Assembly (NCBI GenBank): GCA_937967625.1
Contig: CALCJP010000126.1
Location: forward strand, 1-39,302
DNA length: 39,302 nt
Reading direction: 5' to 3'
From: an uncultured Saprospiraceae bacterium
Lineage (GTDB): Bacteria > Bacteroidota > Bacteroidia > Chitinophagales > Saprospiraceae
Of the stretch, positions 17,085-27,291 are shown one piece after another. The notes under the pieces are model-generated. The model was not told the origin of the DNA. It ran no database searches and saw only the letters and a list, made by a program, of their open reading frames with translations. Numbering within the stretch: the first letter of the stretch is position 1; every line of letters begins with the position of its first letter. The translations under genes were made by a program, and so were the position numbers.

Positions 17085-20000
17085 ATGGAAAAACGAAATT
17101 TTACACAGTTGTCTCTTGGTTATCTGATGTTGACCATAGGACTCCTTTTTTCTACTATAGGGATTTCACAGACCTGTACTGCTCCAAACCAATGTATGGA
17201 GACACCAGGTTTCCCTGATGCCCCTGCAGCACACGCTTGTCCGACAAGTAATGCAGTAGTAGTCTTTACAGAAACATTTGATAATGGTTTTGGGGTGTTT
17301 ACAGAAGATGCACCTCCTGGACCAGGTACTACCGGAGCAAATGATTTAACGGTGAGTACTGCTGGAGATACACCTTCTAGCTCAACTGGACCAGAAACAA
17401 CCCCAGGTTGTGATAATGGTGTTAATGATGGTGAGTTTATCTTTTTAGAAGGTAGTTTCACTGCAGCTGGGCAAATCCACTGTATGACAGGAAATATTGC
17501 TGTTCCAGCAGCTTCTGCTACAGTAGGTGCACCATTTACGATGTCTTTTTGGCATCATATGTTCGGTGGTTGGATCGGAGATTTAGAAATATTCATTAAT
17601 GGAACAAGTTCTTATTTGGTTTCGGGACAACAGCAGACAGCAAATTGTCAGCCTTGGGATCAAGGAAGCATTGATGTGACTCCATTTGCAGGTACTACAA
17701 TTGCGGTACAAATCTGCATGAGTGAAGCTACAACTGGAACAGGTTTTACTTGGACAAGTGATATTTCAATTGATCATTTACAAATTTTTGGTACGCAACC
17801 ATTAGCTGTTTGTGGAAACACAACGGTAGATTTAGTGGGTGGTACTTATACTTTAACAGCTGCTGATATTGCAGCACTTACTGCTGGAAGCGGAAGTTGC
17901 GGTCCTGTGACAATCACAGTTGACCCAACTACTTTTGATTGTTCTAACTTAGGAGGAAATCCAGTAACTGTCACTGTTGATGACGCTGGTGTAGTTGCTA
18001 CTTGTGTAGCAAATGTGACTGTTCTTCCTGATTTAACTTGTCCTCCACCAGATATTACAAATGAAGCACCAGTAGGAATTAACTTTGGTAGCCCTGATAT
18101 TGCAGATCCTTGTACTTGTTTAGGTGACGGAGTGTTTGGTGAAGAAGTTGTGATTGGACCTGATATCGCTGGTGGCGGTTGGGTAGTGGCATCTACAGAT
18201 TTAGTAGATCCTTCTACTGGTATGCCTTATCCTGCTGGTTTCCCTCTTACTGCGGTTCCTGATCCTGCTAATCCAGGTTTATTTTATTACATATTGGAAG
18301 GAACCCACTTGACAGCAGAAGGATATTCTATTGTTGTTACTAGCCCACTATGGGGAGATTTATCCTTTAGCAATACGTGTTTTGCTGTTCAAGCAGAATT
18401 GTTGAGTTCTTTAGGTGTAACATGTCTAAATACAACAGCAGAACCACTCAATGCTCGAGTTTTCTCTGAGATGTCTAACGGTATGCAAGTGGATGTTGAA
18501 GCTTCAACATCTGCTGGATTTACGATTAATGGCAACCCCGCTACAATATTTGACCCTATGGTATTGGGTATAGGTAGCCACTTAGTAGAGTTTTGTTTTG
18601 ATGCAGGTACAACACTTGGCTTTAAAGTTAAGAATGGAGTCGTCGTAGGACCACCGGAGTCTTCTGCTTCAATAGCTGATGCTGCTGCAGATCCTGCTTG
18701 TGAGGTTTGCTTATCGCAAGTAGTAAACGTTGGTGAAACTCCTGATGTGTTTGCATGTAACGATGTAGTTCAGATTTCTGCAGCTGAAAATTGTGCAACT
18801 GATATTACACCAGATATGTTATTAGAGGGCGGACACCCAAATGCTTGCTTTGATGATTATGTAGTAAGCACTGGTAATGTTCCTAATCCAATTCCATCAC
18901 GTTATTTTGGACAAGAAGTGGTAGCGACTGTTACACACTTGATTTCAGGTAACTCTTGTTGGAGTAAAGTAATCGTTGAAGATAAGTGGGGACCTGATTT
19001 TATTTGCGAAATTGATCTTCTAAACAAAGCAGGTGTTTCAATTGACATGGATGGTGTTTTAGATGCAAATCTTTCAGTTACTTGTGATGTTGATTTAGCT
19101 TCAATTCCAGCTCCGGCTGCAACTGATAATTGTGATCCTTCACCTTTTGTTTTCTTAGTTGATGAAACTACAACCAACTTTGGTTGTGATAATTATACTG
19201 TAACAAGAACATACGGAAGTAAAGATATTTATGGAAATGCCGGGAGAAATTGTACAATTACAATCAATGTTGCTCCTCCCGCAGTTGTAGAATTCCCTGA
19301 CGATATTACGTGGACTTGTCAACAATATGAAGCATTCGCAAATGTTATTGATGCAACTGAATTGCACCCATTAATTTTAGCGGAAGCTGCAAATATGGAT
19401 CAGGCTTTATCTTGTTGTATTCCTGGAACAGGAGGAGATGACGTTGTGGGGCTTGCTCCATACAATCCTCCGGCAATGAACATCTTAACACCTAACGCAG
19501 GTTTTGAAATGGGAGATTTCACTGGCTGGCTTCCATTAGATTTTTGTGGTTCTGCAAATACTGTATTTACAGGAGTTAACTACAACAATGGCTTGAGTAA
19601 TGTTTCTCCGACTGAGGGGAACTCTATGGCGGTAAACGAATTTGCAGGAATTAATGGAGCTGGTTGTGCGACGCTTACGCTTCGCCAATTTGTTACTATT
19701 CCTGCAGGAACATCATCACTTAGTTTTGATTATAATGCTGGTTGGGATTTAACTGCTTGTGCAGGGTGTGCTGCAAAAACAGCTACCTTCCAAATTATTC
19801 CTCAATTTGGCGGGCCTATTTTGTTTCAAGATGCTAATTTCGTTGAAGCAATACCAGGTACTTCTAACCAAGGTTCATGGCAGACATATACTGTAGATCT
19901 TTCACCTTTTGCAGGTCAGGTTGTTCAAATTGAAGTTGTAGAAGGAATCGGACCACAACCAGTCCCAAGTCCTGGTCACTTCGCTCTTGATAATTTCCAG

Positions 20001-23000
20001 TTAATTGCTGGAAGTACTGTACCATATTGGTTAGACGGTGAAGACTTGGATGTTTCTTTGGATCCTCGATACAATGATGATATTGATAACCCAATCACAG
20101 ATGGTAATCCAGCTTGTAATACAACTACTGCTGAAACCGACGAGAATGAGTGTGTAGCGAACTTTAGTTATATGGTTGGATGTCCATATTTGGCTGATTG
20201 TGATATCGCTCCACCTACTGCTCATGCTCCTGAATTGGTTAAAGTTCCGATTTATCAACCACCTTTAGCTCCACCTTTTTCAAGTAATGATATAAAAAGA
20301 GGTTTGGAAGATGTTGATGTGCTTGAAACAACAGGTTCTGGTCAGCCTAATGTAGTAGGTAGTAACTGCCACTTTGCGGTTACTCACGAAGATGAGGTGT
20401 TAGAAGCATGTCCGGGAGCTGATCAATCTAAAGTTTTCAAAATCTTGAGAACTTGGACTGTATTAAACTGGTGTACTGGTCAAGTTTTCACTGATGTTCA
20501 GGTAATTAAAGTATTGGATAAAAAGCCACCAGTTATTACTTTCAATGATGATGATAACAATGATGGTGACTTGGACCCTGAAGATTTAAGGGCTAATGGT
20601 GACGAAATAGGCGGATTCGGAAACGATGATGGCTATGCAGATCAACTGTTTTCTGACCAATATAATAGTGGAGCACATTCTGATTGCCGTTCAAGTGGTT
20701 TAATCGATGTTCCATCTTTCATGGATGATTGCAGTGGAATTTCTGAAATAAGAGTATTTACTCCTGCAGGTCAAGCTACTCCAGTTGAGCAAAATGGTGA
20801 AGTTGTAGGATATAGAATTCCTGCTCCATATTTAGAAATGGGAATCCATACGATTACTTTCGAAGCTGTTGATTTCTGTGGAAACAGAACGACTGCTGAC
20901 AAGCAAATCGAAGTTATTGATGGTATTCCACCAACCAACATTTGTAGAGAATTTACTCAGATAGCTTTAGCGGGCATTGATGATGGTGTAACAGCTGTTG
21001 ATGCTGCAGATTTTGACGAAGGGTCTTATGATTTCTGTTCTCCTGTTTACTTTAAAGTAAAAAGAATGGAAAGATTTGAGTGTGATAAAGCAAATGTTGA
21101 TACTCCAGATGAAATTAGAGATGCAACAAGGACTAATGACGACCAAGAATGGTTTGACGATAAGGTAAAGTTCTGTTGTGAAGACAAAGGAGATACCGTA
21201 ATAGTTATCCTAAGAGTTTATGATTTCGATCCTGGTGTAGGTTCAATAAGAACTAGCCAAAGCGCTACTACTGGCTTCTCACATTCAGGTAGAATCAACG
21301 GAACAACAGTTACCGACAGAATGTATAACGACTGTATGATTGAAGTAGTTGTTGAAGATAAAGTACGTCCTGATTGTACTCCTCCAGCAGAAGTATGGGC
21401 TAATTGTACTGATTTGCCAGATAATATTGATTACTCAGATATTGATCAATTGACTGATTTGTTTGGTTCTGCAATCGCATCTGATAACTGCGGAGCTACA
21501 ATTGAGGAGTTAAATCCAAATGTACAGGTTGATCTTTGTGGCTCAGGTAGAGTAATTAGACGATTTAGAGCTGAAGATGCTTGCGGTAATCGCTCATTAG
21601 GTAATTGTCAGCAATTAATTGCTATTCAACCTATCCTTGACTATCGTTTATTAGTACCTGGTGATTTCGAAGAAGAGTGCGATGACGCATCTCCACAAGA
21701 CTTCGAGTATGAAGAGTTAGCATGTGATTTATTCGCAATTAACTCAGAAGACGTTGTTCTTCCTGCTTCATCTCAGGGTGAGTGTAGAAAAATCATTCGT
21801 ACTTGGACTTTGATTAACTGGTGTGAATATGATGGTTTCTCTGACCCAGTTTCAATCCCAAGAAGGGACTTGAACTTAGATGGAAGACCTGGAGACGGTG
21901 AAGGTGGAAGTAACAACCCTGTAACAGGAGTTCGTTTCAGCTCTACTCACGTTTACACTTATGCTGGTAACGTATTGATTTTAAATGATAATCCGTTAGT
22001 AGCAATTCCTTCTGGTGGATATTATACTTATGACCAACACATCAAAATCTTTGATAACACCGCTCCAGATGTTTCTTATAATGGCGACACTGAATTCTGC
22101 GGTGGAGATTTGGATGAAGATCCATGTACAGGTGAAGTGAATATCGATCCTGAGATTGATGATCTTTGTACAGATACTGATCACAGATGGGAGTTAACAG
22201 CATTCAGTGCTACTTTCAATACTGCTGATTTCGCTGGTGACGGAAACTTAACGGGGCGCTTCCCATTAGGTACACACACTGTAAGATTCTACGTAACTGA
22301 TGAGTGTGGTAATTTGACTCAGTTTGACGTGACTTTTGAAGTTGTTGACTGTAAAGCACCAACTCCAGTTTGTCATAACGGATTGTCTATCGACGTAATG
22401 CCTGCTTCAGGTATGGTTGAGCTTTGGGCAATTGACTTTGACGCAAGTAGCTTCGACTACTGTCACCCATTGAAATTCAGAATCAATAGAGTTGAAGATA
22501 GAAACAATGATGGATTCATCACTTCTGATGATTACATTGACAATGTTCCTCAATTCGATTCTATCCAATTGACTTGTGCTAATGTTGGTACTTTGACTAA
22601 CGTACAATTGTGGGTTGGTGAAGAATCAACTGATTCTCAAAACAACTGGGACTACTGTGTAACTTATGTAGAAGTTCAAGATAACAATGGTGCTTGTGGA
22701 AATTTAAGACCTGCAAGCATTGCTGGTACCGCTAAGACTGACCTTGGAACTGCTGTCTCAAATGTAGATGTTACTATCAGCGGAGGTATGAATAGTACCT
22801 TAACTACTGATAACTCAGGTGCATTTACTTTCAACGCATTGACTCAAGGTGGTGACTACTCAGTTACTCCAATGAGAAATGACGATGTAAGAAACGGTGT
22901 TTCTACTTACGATTTAGCTTTGATTAGCAAGCACGTATTGAGTGTTGAGTTACTTGATTCTCCTTACAAAATGCTTGCAGCAGATGCTAACCGTTCTGGT

Positions 23001-23918
23001 AACATCTCTACGCTTGATTTAGTAGCAATCAGAAAAGTAATTCTTTGGGTAGCAAATGACTTCCCAGGAAACACTTCTTGGAGATTTGTTGATAAAGATC
23101 AAATCTTGAATTCAACGAATCCATTCGCTGACGCTATCAAAGAAGTGAAAAACTTCAATAATATCACTGGTGCTGAAACTGCAAACTTCGTAGCAGTTAA
23201 AGTTGGTGATGTTAGTGGAGACGCTGAGCCTCAAGACTTAGGTTCAATTGATGATAGAACTTTCAACGGAACTTTCCTTTTCAACGCCAAAGACATTGCG
23301 TTCCAAACTGGAGATAGAGTAGAAGTTGAGTTCACTTCTGAGGAATTGAATACTATCTTAGGTTACCAGTTCACAATGAACTTTGACAACAAAGTTGTTG
23401 ATTTGATTGAAATTCAAGAAGCTACTGCTAACCAGCAAAACTTCGGTCAATCAATGATTGCTGACGGTATCTTGACTGCAAGTTGGAATGGCAATGCTAC
23501 TACCAATAGTGCATTCAAATTGGTCTTCAACGCGAAGCAAGCAGGTACATTAAGTGAAGTGATTAGCATTAGCTCTGAATATACTCAAGCTGAAGCTTAC
23601 ACTACCAATGGCGAAATGCAAAACGTAGGTATCAACTTCGGTACTACTACTGCAACTGCTGACTTTGCATTGTATCAAAATACTCCTAACCCATTCAAGG
23701 GTGAGACTACAATTGGTTTCAACTTGCCAGAAGCTGCTGCTGCTACCATTACGGTATCAGACGTCTCAGGTAAAGTAATCAAAGTTGTAGATGGTGATTT
23801 CGTTCAAGGTTACAACATGATTACCTTGAATAGCGATAACCTTGCTAACGGAGTGTTGTATTACCAGTTGGATACTGACAACTTTACAGCAACTAAGAAG
23901 ATGATTATCATCGAATAA
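17085..23918 (+). CDS. 2277-aa secreted T9SS type A sorting-domain protein with HYR/Ig-like, dockerin-like and cohesin-like segments
   Basis: Signal peptide; multiple Cys-rich DNC...DACGN motifs; CarboxypepD_reg-like SIAGTAKTDLGTAVSNVDVTISGG; dockerin-like AADANRSGNISTLDLVAIRKVIL; C-terminal FALYQNTPNPFKGETTIGFNLPEAAAATITVSDVSGKVI...MIIIE. Confidence 0.9.
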   Translation: MEKRNFTQLSLGYLMLTIGLLFSTIGISQTCTAPNQCMETPGFPDAPAAHACPTSNAVVVFTETFDNGFGVFTEDAPPGPGTTGANDLTVSTAGDTPSSSTGPETTPGCDNGVNDGEFIFLEGSFTAAGQIHCMTGNIAVPAASATVGAPFTMSFWHHMFGGWIGDLEIFINGTSSYLVSGQQQTANCQPWDQGSIDVTPFAGTTIAVQICMSEATTGTGFTWTSDISIDHLQIFGTQPLAVCGNTTVDLVGGTYTLTAADIAALTAGSGSCGPVTITVDPTTFDCSNLGGNPVTVTVDDAGVVATCVANVTVLPDLTCPPPDITNEAPVGINFGSPDIADPCTCLGDGVFGEEVVIGPDIAGGGWVVASTDLVDPSTGMPYPAGFPLTAVPDPANPGLFYYILEGTHLTAEGYSIVVTSPLWGDLSFSNTCFAVQAELLSSLGVTCLNTTAEPLNARVFSEMSNGMQVDVEASTSAGFTINGNPATIFDPMVLGIGSHLVEFCFDAGTTLGFKVKNGVVVGPPESSASIADAAADPACEVCLSQVVNVGETPDVFACNDVVQISAAENCATDITPDMLLEGGHPNACFDDYVVSTGNVPNPIPSRYFGQEVVATVTHLISGNSCWSKVIVEDKWGPDFICEIDLLNKAGVSIDMDGVLDANLSVTCDVDLASIPAPAATDNCDPSPFVFLVDETTTNFGCDNYTVTRTYGSKDIYGNAGRNCTITINVAPPAVVEFPDDITWTCQQYEAFANVIDATELHPLILAEAANMDQALSCCIPGTGGDDVVGLAPYNPPAMNILTPNAGFEMGDFTGWLPLDFCGSANTVFTGVNYNNGLSNVSPTEGNSMAVNEFAGINGAGCATLTLRQFVTIPAGTSSLSFDYNAGWDLTACAGCAAKTATFQIIPQFGGPILFQDANFVEAIPGTSNQGSWQTYTVDLSPFAGQVVQIEVVEGIGPQPVPSPGHFALDNFQLIAGSTVPYWLDGEDLDVSLDPRYNDDIDNPITDGNPACNTTTAETDENECVANFSYMVGCPYLADCDIAPPTAHAPELVKVPIYQPPLAPPFSSNDIKRGLEDVDVLETTGSGQPNVVGSNCHFAVTHEDEVLEACPGADQSKVFKILRTWTVLNWCTGQVFTDVQVIKVLDKKPPVITFNDDDNNDGDLDPEDLRANGDEIGGFGNDDGYADQLFSDQYNSGAHSDCRSSGLIDVPSFMDDCSGISEIRVFTPAGQATPVEQNGEVVGYRIPAPYLEMGIHTITFEAVDFCGNRTTADKQIEVIDGIPPTNICREFTQIALAGIDDGVTAVDAADFDEGSYDFCSPVYFKVKRMERFECDKANVDTPDEIRDATRTNDDQEWFDDKVKFCCEDKGDTVIVILRVYDFDPGVGSIRTSQSATTGFSHSGRINGTTVTDRMYNDCMIEVVVEDKVRPDCTPPAEVWANCTDLPDNIDYSDIDQLTDLFGSAIASDNCGATIEELNPNVQVDLCGSGRVIRRFRAEDACGNRSLGNCQQLIAIQPILDYRLLVPGDFEEECDDASPQDFEYEELACDLFAINSEDVVLPASSQGECRKIIRTWTLINWCEYDGFSDPVSIPRRDLNLDGRPGDGEGGSNNPVTGVRFSSTHVYTYAGNVLILNDNPLVAIPSGGYYTYDQHIKIFDNTAPDVSYNGDTEFCGGDLDEDPCTGEVNIDPEIDDLCTDTDHRWELTAFSATFNTADFAGDGNLTGRFPLGTHTVRFYVTDECGNLTQFDVTFEVVDCKAPTPVCHNGLSIDVMPASGMVELWAIDFDASSFDYCHPLKFRINRVEDRNNDGFITSDDYIDNVPQFDSIQLTCANVGTLTNVQLWVGEESTDSQNNWDYCVTYVEVQDNNGACGNLRPASIAGTAKTDLGTAVSNVDVTISGGMNSTLTTDNSGAFTFNALTQGGDYSVTPMRNDDVRNGVSTYDLALISKHVLSVELLDSPYKMLAADANRSGNISTLDLVAIRKVILWVANDFPGNTSWRFVDKDQILNSTNPFADAIKEVKNFNNITGAETANFVAVKVGDVSGDAEPQDLGSIDDRTFNGTFLFNAKDIAFQTGDRVEVEFTSEELNTILGYQFTMNFDNKVVDLIEIQEATANQQNFGQSMIADGILTASWNGNATTNSAFKLVFNAKQAGTLSEVISISSEYTQAEAYTTNGEMQNVGINFGTTTATADFALYQNTPNPFKGETTIGFNLPEAAAATITVSDVSGKVIKVVDGDFVQGYNMITLNSDNLANGVLYYQLDTDNFTATKKMIIIE

Positions 23919-23974
23919 TATACTGCAAGACTTTGACTATTTATTTATAAATAGTTGATTACAATTTGTAAACG

Positions 23975-24015
23975 AAAGCTGCCTCGAACCTCGGAGGCAG
24001 CTTTCTCTTTTTTAT
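23975..24015 (+). terminator. Intrinsic terminator of giant T9SS gene
   Basis: AAAGCTGCCTC-gaacctcg-GAGGCAGCTTT followed by ctctttttt. Confidence 0.85.
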
Positions 24016-24052
24016 AGCTATTCGTAATTTTTCACTTTCGTGAAATACTCGC

Positions 24053-24070
24053 ATTCCGCGAAAGCGGAAT
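24053..24070. repeat. GAAA-tetraloop hairpin, perfect 7-bp stem (ATTCCGC-GAAA-GCGGAAT)
   Basis: Representative intergenic member; neighbours at 24030 (TTTCAC-TTTC-GTGAAA) and 24087. Confidence 0.9.
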
Positions 24071-24105
24071 TAAGAATTAAGAAAAATCCCCTTTCGGGAA
24101 ATGTC

Positions 24106-24741
24106 CTATTGAGACTCAGACTCCAAGCCCTCAAACACATCCTCCAGTTTCTTTAAGATCTCTTTTCCATCTTTCTCATATCTTTTAAGGAGTGCCTTAA
24201 TCTCTTCATCATTCTCGATAGATTTAAGTTTTTCTTTTAGAATTGGATTCTTTTCCAAGTCATAAAGCGAAGCGTCTAATTTTTCGAGCATTTCCTTTCC
24301 TTCACCTTCGTAGGTTTTGATGAAATCATGCAACTCTTCGTTAGTACTGATTCCTTCTAGTTTTGATTTTAGGGCTTCGTTACCATCAAGCTCTTTGGCG
24401 AAAGCCTCCATTCTGTTGACAATGTCCTTTCCTTCGCCCTCAAAGTCTTTTAAGAGATTTTGGATGTCTTCATCATTTTTAAGTTTTTCGAGTTTTGCTT
24501 TCCAGATCTCGCTGTCTTTACTGAGGTCTTTTCCTTTCTCTGCTATTTCGTCAATGACTTCTTTTACCTTATCCATTCTGCCATCATCTAAAAATTTCTT
24601 TGCTTGATCTGCTAAACCATCAATGGCGTCTTTGACCTCTTCAGCTGATTGATCGATTTGCTGATCTGCCATTTTGGGATCTTCTGCACACCCACTCAGT
24701 AGAGCGATAGATGCAGCGATTATTACATTTTTAAATTTCAT
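24106..24741 (-). CDS. Lipoprotein with three tandem helical repeats of about 44 aa
   Basis: Lipobox ALLSGC; repeats EIWKAKLEKLKNDEDIQNLLKDFEGEGKDIVNRME / EALKSKLEGISTNEELHDFIKTYEGEGKEMLEKLD / PILKEKLKSIENDEEIKALLKRYEKDGKEILKKLE. Confidence 0.8.
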   Translation of the reverse strand: MKFKNVIIAASIALLSGCAEDPKMADQQIDQSAEEVKDAIDGLADQAKKFLDDGRMDKVKEVIDEIAEKGKDLSKDSEIWKAKLEKLKNDEDIQNLLKDFEGEGKDIVNRMEAFAKELDGNEALKSKLEGISTNEELHDFIKTYEGEGKEMLEKLDASLYDLEKNPILKEKLKSIENDEEIKALLKRYEKDGKEILKKLEDVFEGLESESQ

Positions 24742-24783
24742 GATATTATTTTTTTGAGTAAAATTGAAAAAAATACAAAATCA

Positions 24784-24895
24784 ATGGTTGAATTGTTAAA
24801 TGGCTATATGGTTTCATGGCTAAAGGGTTATATGGCTGATTGGTTGTTTTGCCAAACCATGAAACCATTCAGCCATGAAGCCATTGAACCACCTC
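24784..24895. repeat. 8-nt periodic palindromic array (ATGGYTNN units then RCCATNNA units)
   Basis: ATGGTTGA ATTGTTAA ATGGCTAT ATGGTTTC ATGGCTAA AGGGTTAT ATGGCTGA TTGGTTGT TTTGCCAA ACCATGAA ACCATTCA GCCATGAA GCCATTGA ACCACCTC. Confidence 0.85.
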
Positions 24896-24899
24896 CATA

Positions 24900-25505
24900 T
24901 TAAATACTTGCCTTCCGGCGAATCGAAAGACAAACCTTAATAATCCAAATGAAGGTAATTACAATAATAACTTTCTGAAAAGCGGGAAGGAATTCTATAA
25001 AGAAATTGGTTGCATACATTAGATATCCCACCACATTTGCCGAAAGGCAAATTATCGCCCCCAAGAGTGTCTTTTTCTTTTTAGATTGCCACAGCTCAAC
25101 CAAACCTAAAATGCCCGCAATAAGCCCAAAAAAGACCATCAGATTGATGCTGGTGTTATGCCATTCGGTGAAAACGAAAAGGATGGAAATCATCGCAAGT
25201 GCCCCGAAGAGTTGGACGCCTCTCAAACGTCTGTTTATGCTTTCGAATAAATAGGGGAACACTAAAAAGAAAACCAATACACTCGCCGTGATGACGATAT
25301 GCCCAGCCTTAGCAATTAGATGAGCTTCATTGTATCGCCCAAATTTTTCCACAGCCATCAGGTCGCACCAATAGTTGTGAACCCAACTAAATCCCTTTGC
25401 ATCGTGCGCTGTTTCATGCCCACCGGTGTAGAGGAAAGTAGCGATGAAAAAAAGGATGACGTAAAGGACAATTCCAAAAATCGGTATGAGTGCAAATCGT
25501 TTCAT
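24900..25505 (-). CDS. Polytopic membrane protein of unknown function
   Basis: MKRFALIPIFGIVLYVILFFIATFLYTGG...; about six TM segments. Confidence 0.65.
   Translation of the reverse strand: MKRFALIPIFGIVLYVILFFIATFLYTGGHETAHDAKGFSWVHNYWCDLMAVEKFGRYNEAHLIAKAGHIVITASVLVFFLVFPYLFESINRRLRGVQLFGALAMISILFVFTEWHNTSINLMVFFGLIAGILGLVELWQSKKKKTLLGAIICLSANVVGYLMYATNFFIEFLPAFQKVIIVITFIWIIKVCLSIRRKASI
25035..25052. repeat. GAAA-tetraloop hairpin inside a CDS (ATTTGCC-GAAA-GGCAAAT)
   Basis: Perfect 7-bp stem, encodes CLSAN in the 24900-25505 CDS. Confidence 0.85.
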
Positions 25506-25620
25506 TTGGATCAAATGTAACGTCATTTAGGGAAAACCAGAATTCAAATTTTGCCAAAGGAAAAATCAATCAGTCTAAAGTATATTTACTTTTGAACTAA
25601 TCCTGCACTAACTTCGCCAA

Positions 25621-26991
25621 ATGCTTGCTTATGTAGTCAGAAGAATTTTGGTTTTTATTCCAACGCTATTGGTCATTTCGATAGCGACTTTTCTTTTGAG
25701 TAAACTCGCTCCGGGGGACTTGGTGGAGTCCCGTTTTGAAAACAACTATACTGAAAATCTATACCTTCAAGAAGCCAAACGAATGGGTTTGGACAAACCA
25801 ACTTTCTATTTTTCATTGACGACGCAGGGCTACCCTGACACCTTGCATAAAGTGGTTTTGCCTGACCATAGAGGACTTTTAAATTTCCTTTGCGGAAAAT
25901 ACGGGAATTGGGATGGTGTCAATCAGTACTATCAAAATCTCCGTTCATTCGATAAAAAAATCAAACGCCTCGTAAAAGCTAAAACCTTGAATTCCAGTTG
26001 GTTAGCGCTGTCTGACGCGGCATTTCTCGAAAGAGAAAAAATCATTTATCAAAGAAAAATAGCTGAAAGATTAACGACTGATACCATTGCTCAACAGTTA
26101 CTTCAGGCAGATTTTGATGTCTTGCTCACGAGCCACCAAATGATGGAGGGAGCTGCCACGCCTTCCAACCACTTTATTCCAAATTTCATCTGGCATGGTT
26201 TCAATAATCAATACCATCATTGGATTTCGAAGTTCAGTAGAGGTGATTTTGGCGTCTCTGATAGAAAAGGAAACGCGGTGACGACCGTCGTAAAAGAAGC
26301 CGTTTTTTGGACATTGGTCATTAACTTTTTCGCCATTCTGCTCGCTTTTGGAATTGCCATTCCGTTGGGTGTCAAAGCGGCAGTGGAGGAAAACAGCCGA
26401 TTTGATCGAGTGGTTACCTTCATTTTGTATGGTCTGTATTCACTCCCTGCGTTTTGGATTGGCACCTTGCTACTCGTCTTTTTTACCAATCACGAGTACG
26501 GAATGAATTGGTTTCCCTCTATTGGTTTTGGGCAGCCGGCGGAGTTTCATCGTTCTTTTTGGTCGTTGTTTAAAGATCGAGCTGCACACCTCATTTTGCC
26601 GATCCTCTGCGTGACCTATCCCGCACTGGCATTCATCTTCCGACAAATGCGCGGCAGCATGGTCGATCAACTAAAACAAAACTACATCCAAACGGCTCGC
26701 GCCAAAGGTCTCGACGAAAGCGCCGTCGTCTGGAAACATGCTTTCCGCAATGCCCTGTTTCCAATCATCACGATGATGGGGAGCATTCTGCCTGCCCTCG
26801 TGGCGGGTTCCCTGACCATTGAGGTCGTTTTTAATATACCCGGCATGGGTTGGCTGATGGTGGAGTCGATTCGTCAGGCGAACTTTCCAGTGGTCTATGC
26901 GATTATGATGCTTGGCGCTGTGATGACAATGGTCGGTATTTTAGTGGCGGACTTGCTCTATGCAAAAGTAGATCCACGAGTTCGGTTTTAG
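25621..26991 (+). CDS. ABC transporter permease, DppB/OppB type
   Basis: MLAYVVRRILVFIPTLLVISIATFLLSKLAPGD...RQMRGSMVDQLKQNYIQTARAKGLDE...HAFRNALFPIITMMGSILPALVAGSLTIEVVFNIPGMGWL. Confidence 0.93.
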   Translation: MLAYVVRRILVFIPTLLVISIATFLLSKLAPGDLVESRFENNYTENLYLQEAKRMGLDKPTFYFSLTTQGYPDTLHKVVLPDHRGLLNFLCGKYGNWDGVNQYYQNLRSFDKKIKRLVKAKTLNSSWLALSDAAFLEREKIIYQRKIAERLTTDTIAQQLLQADFDVLLTSHQMMEGAATPSNHFIPNFIWHGFNNQYHHWISKFSRGDFGVSDRKGNAVTTVVKEAVFWTLVINFFAILLAFGIAIPLGVKAAVEENSRFDRVVTFILYGLYSLPAFWIGTLLLVFFTNHEYGMNWFPSIGFGQPAEFHRSFWSLFKDRAAHLILPILCVTYPALAFIFRQMRGSMVDQLKQNYIQTARAKGLDESAVVWKHAFRNALFPIITMMGSILPALVAGSLTIEVVFNIPGMGWLMVESIRQANFPVVYAIMMLGAVMTMVGILVADLLYAKVDPRVRF

Positions 26992-27134
26992 ATTTTTTTC
27001 TATTTCAGTGAGAAATTGACCCTCAATTTTCTTCCACTTTCGTGGAACTAAAAATTCAGAAAATATTTTTCATCATAAGGTTGCAAATTGTGGAATGGAA
27101 ATATACCTTTGCAGCCGCTTAAAACAGTAAGCTC

Positions 27135-27222
27135 GGAGGAGTGGCAGAGCTGGTTTAATGCACTAGTCTTGAAAACTAGCGTACTCTAACGGGTACCGGG
27201 GGTTCGAATCCCTCCTCCTCCG
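27135..27222 (+). tRNA. tRNA-Ser (anticodon TGA)
   Basis: GGAGGAGTGGCAGAGC...CTAGT-CTTGAAA-ACTAG...long variable arm...GGGGGTTCGAATCCCTCCTCCTCCG; 88 nt, class II. Confidence 0.95.
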
Positions 27223-27225
27223 CAG

Positions 27226-27258
27226 AAAAAAAGCCCGACCGTAATGGTTGGGCTTTTT
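27226..27258 (+). terminator. Intrinsic terminator after tRNA-Ser
   Basis: AAAAAGCCCGACC-gtaat-GGTTGGGCTTTTTT. Confidence 0.85.
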
Positions 27259-27291
27259 TCGTTTTAAGTCTTATGTCTTGATTCTTGTCTC

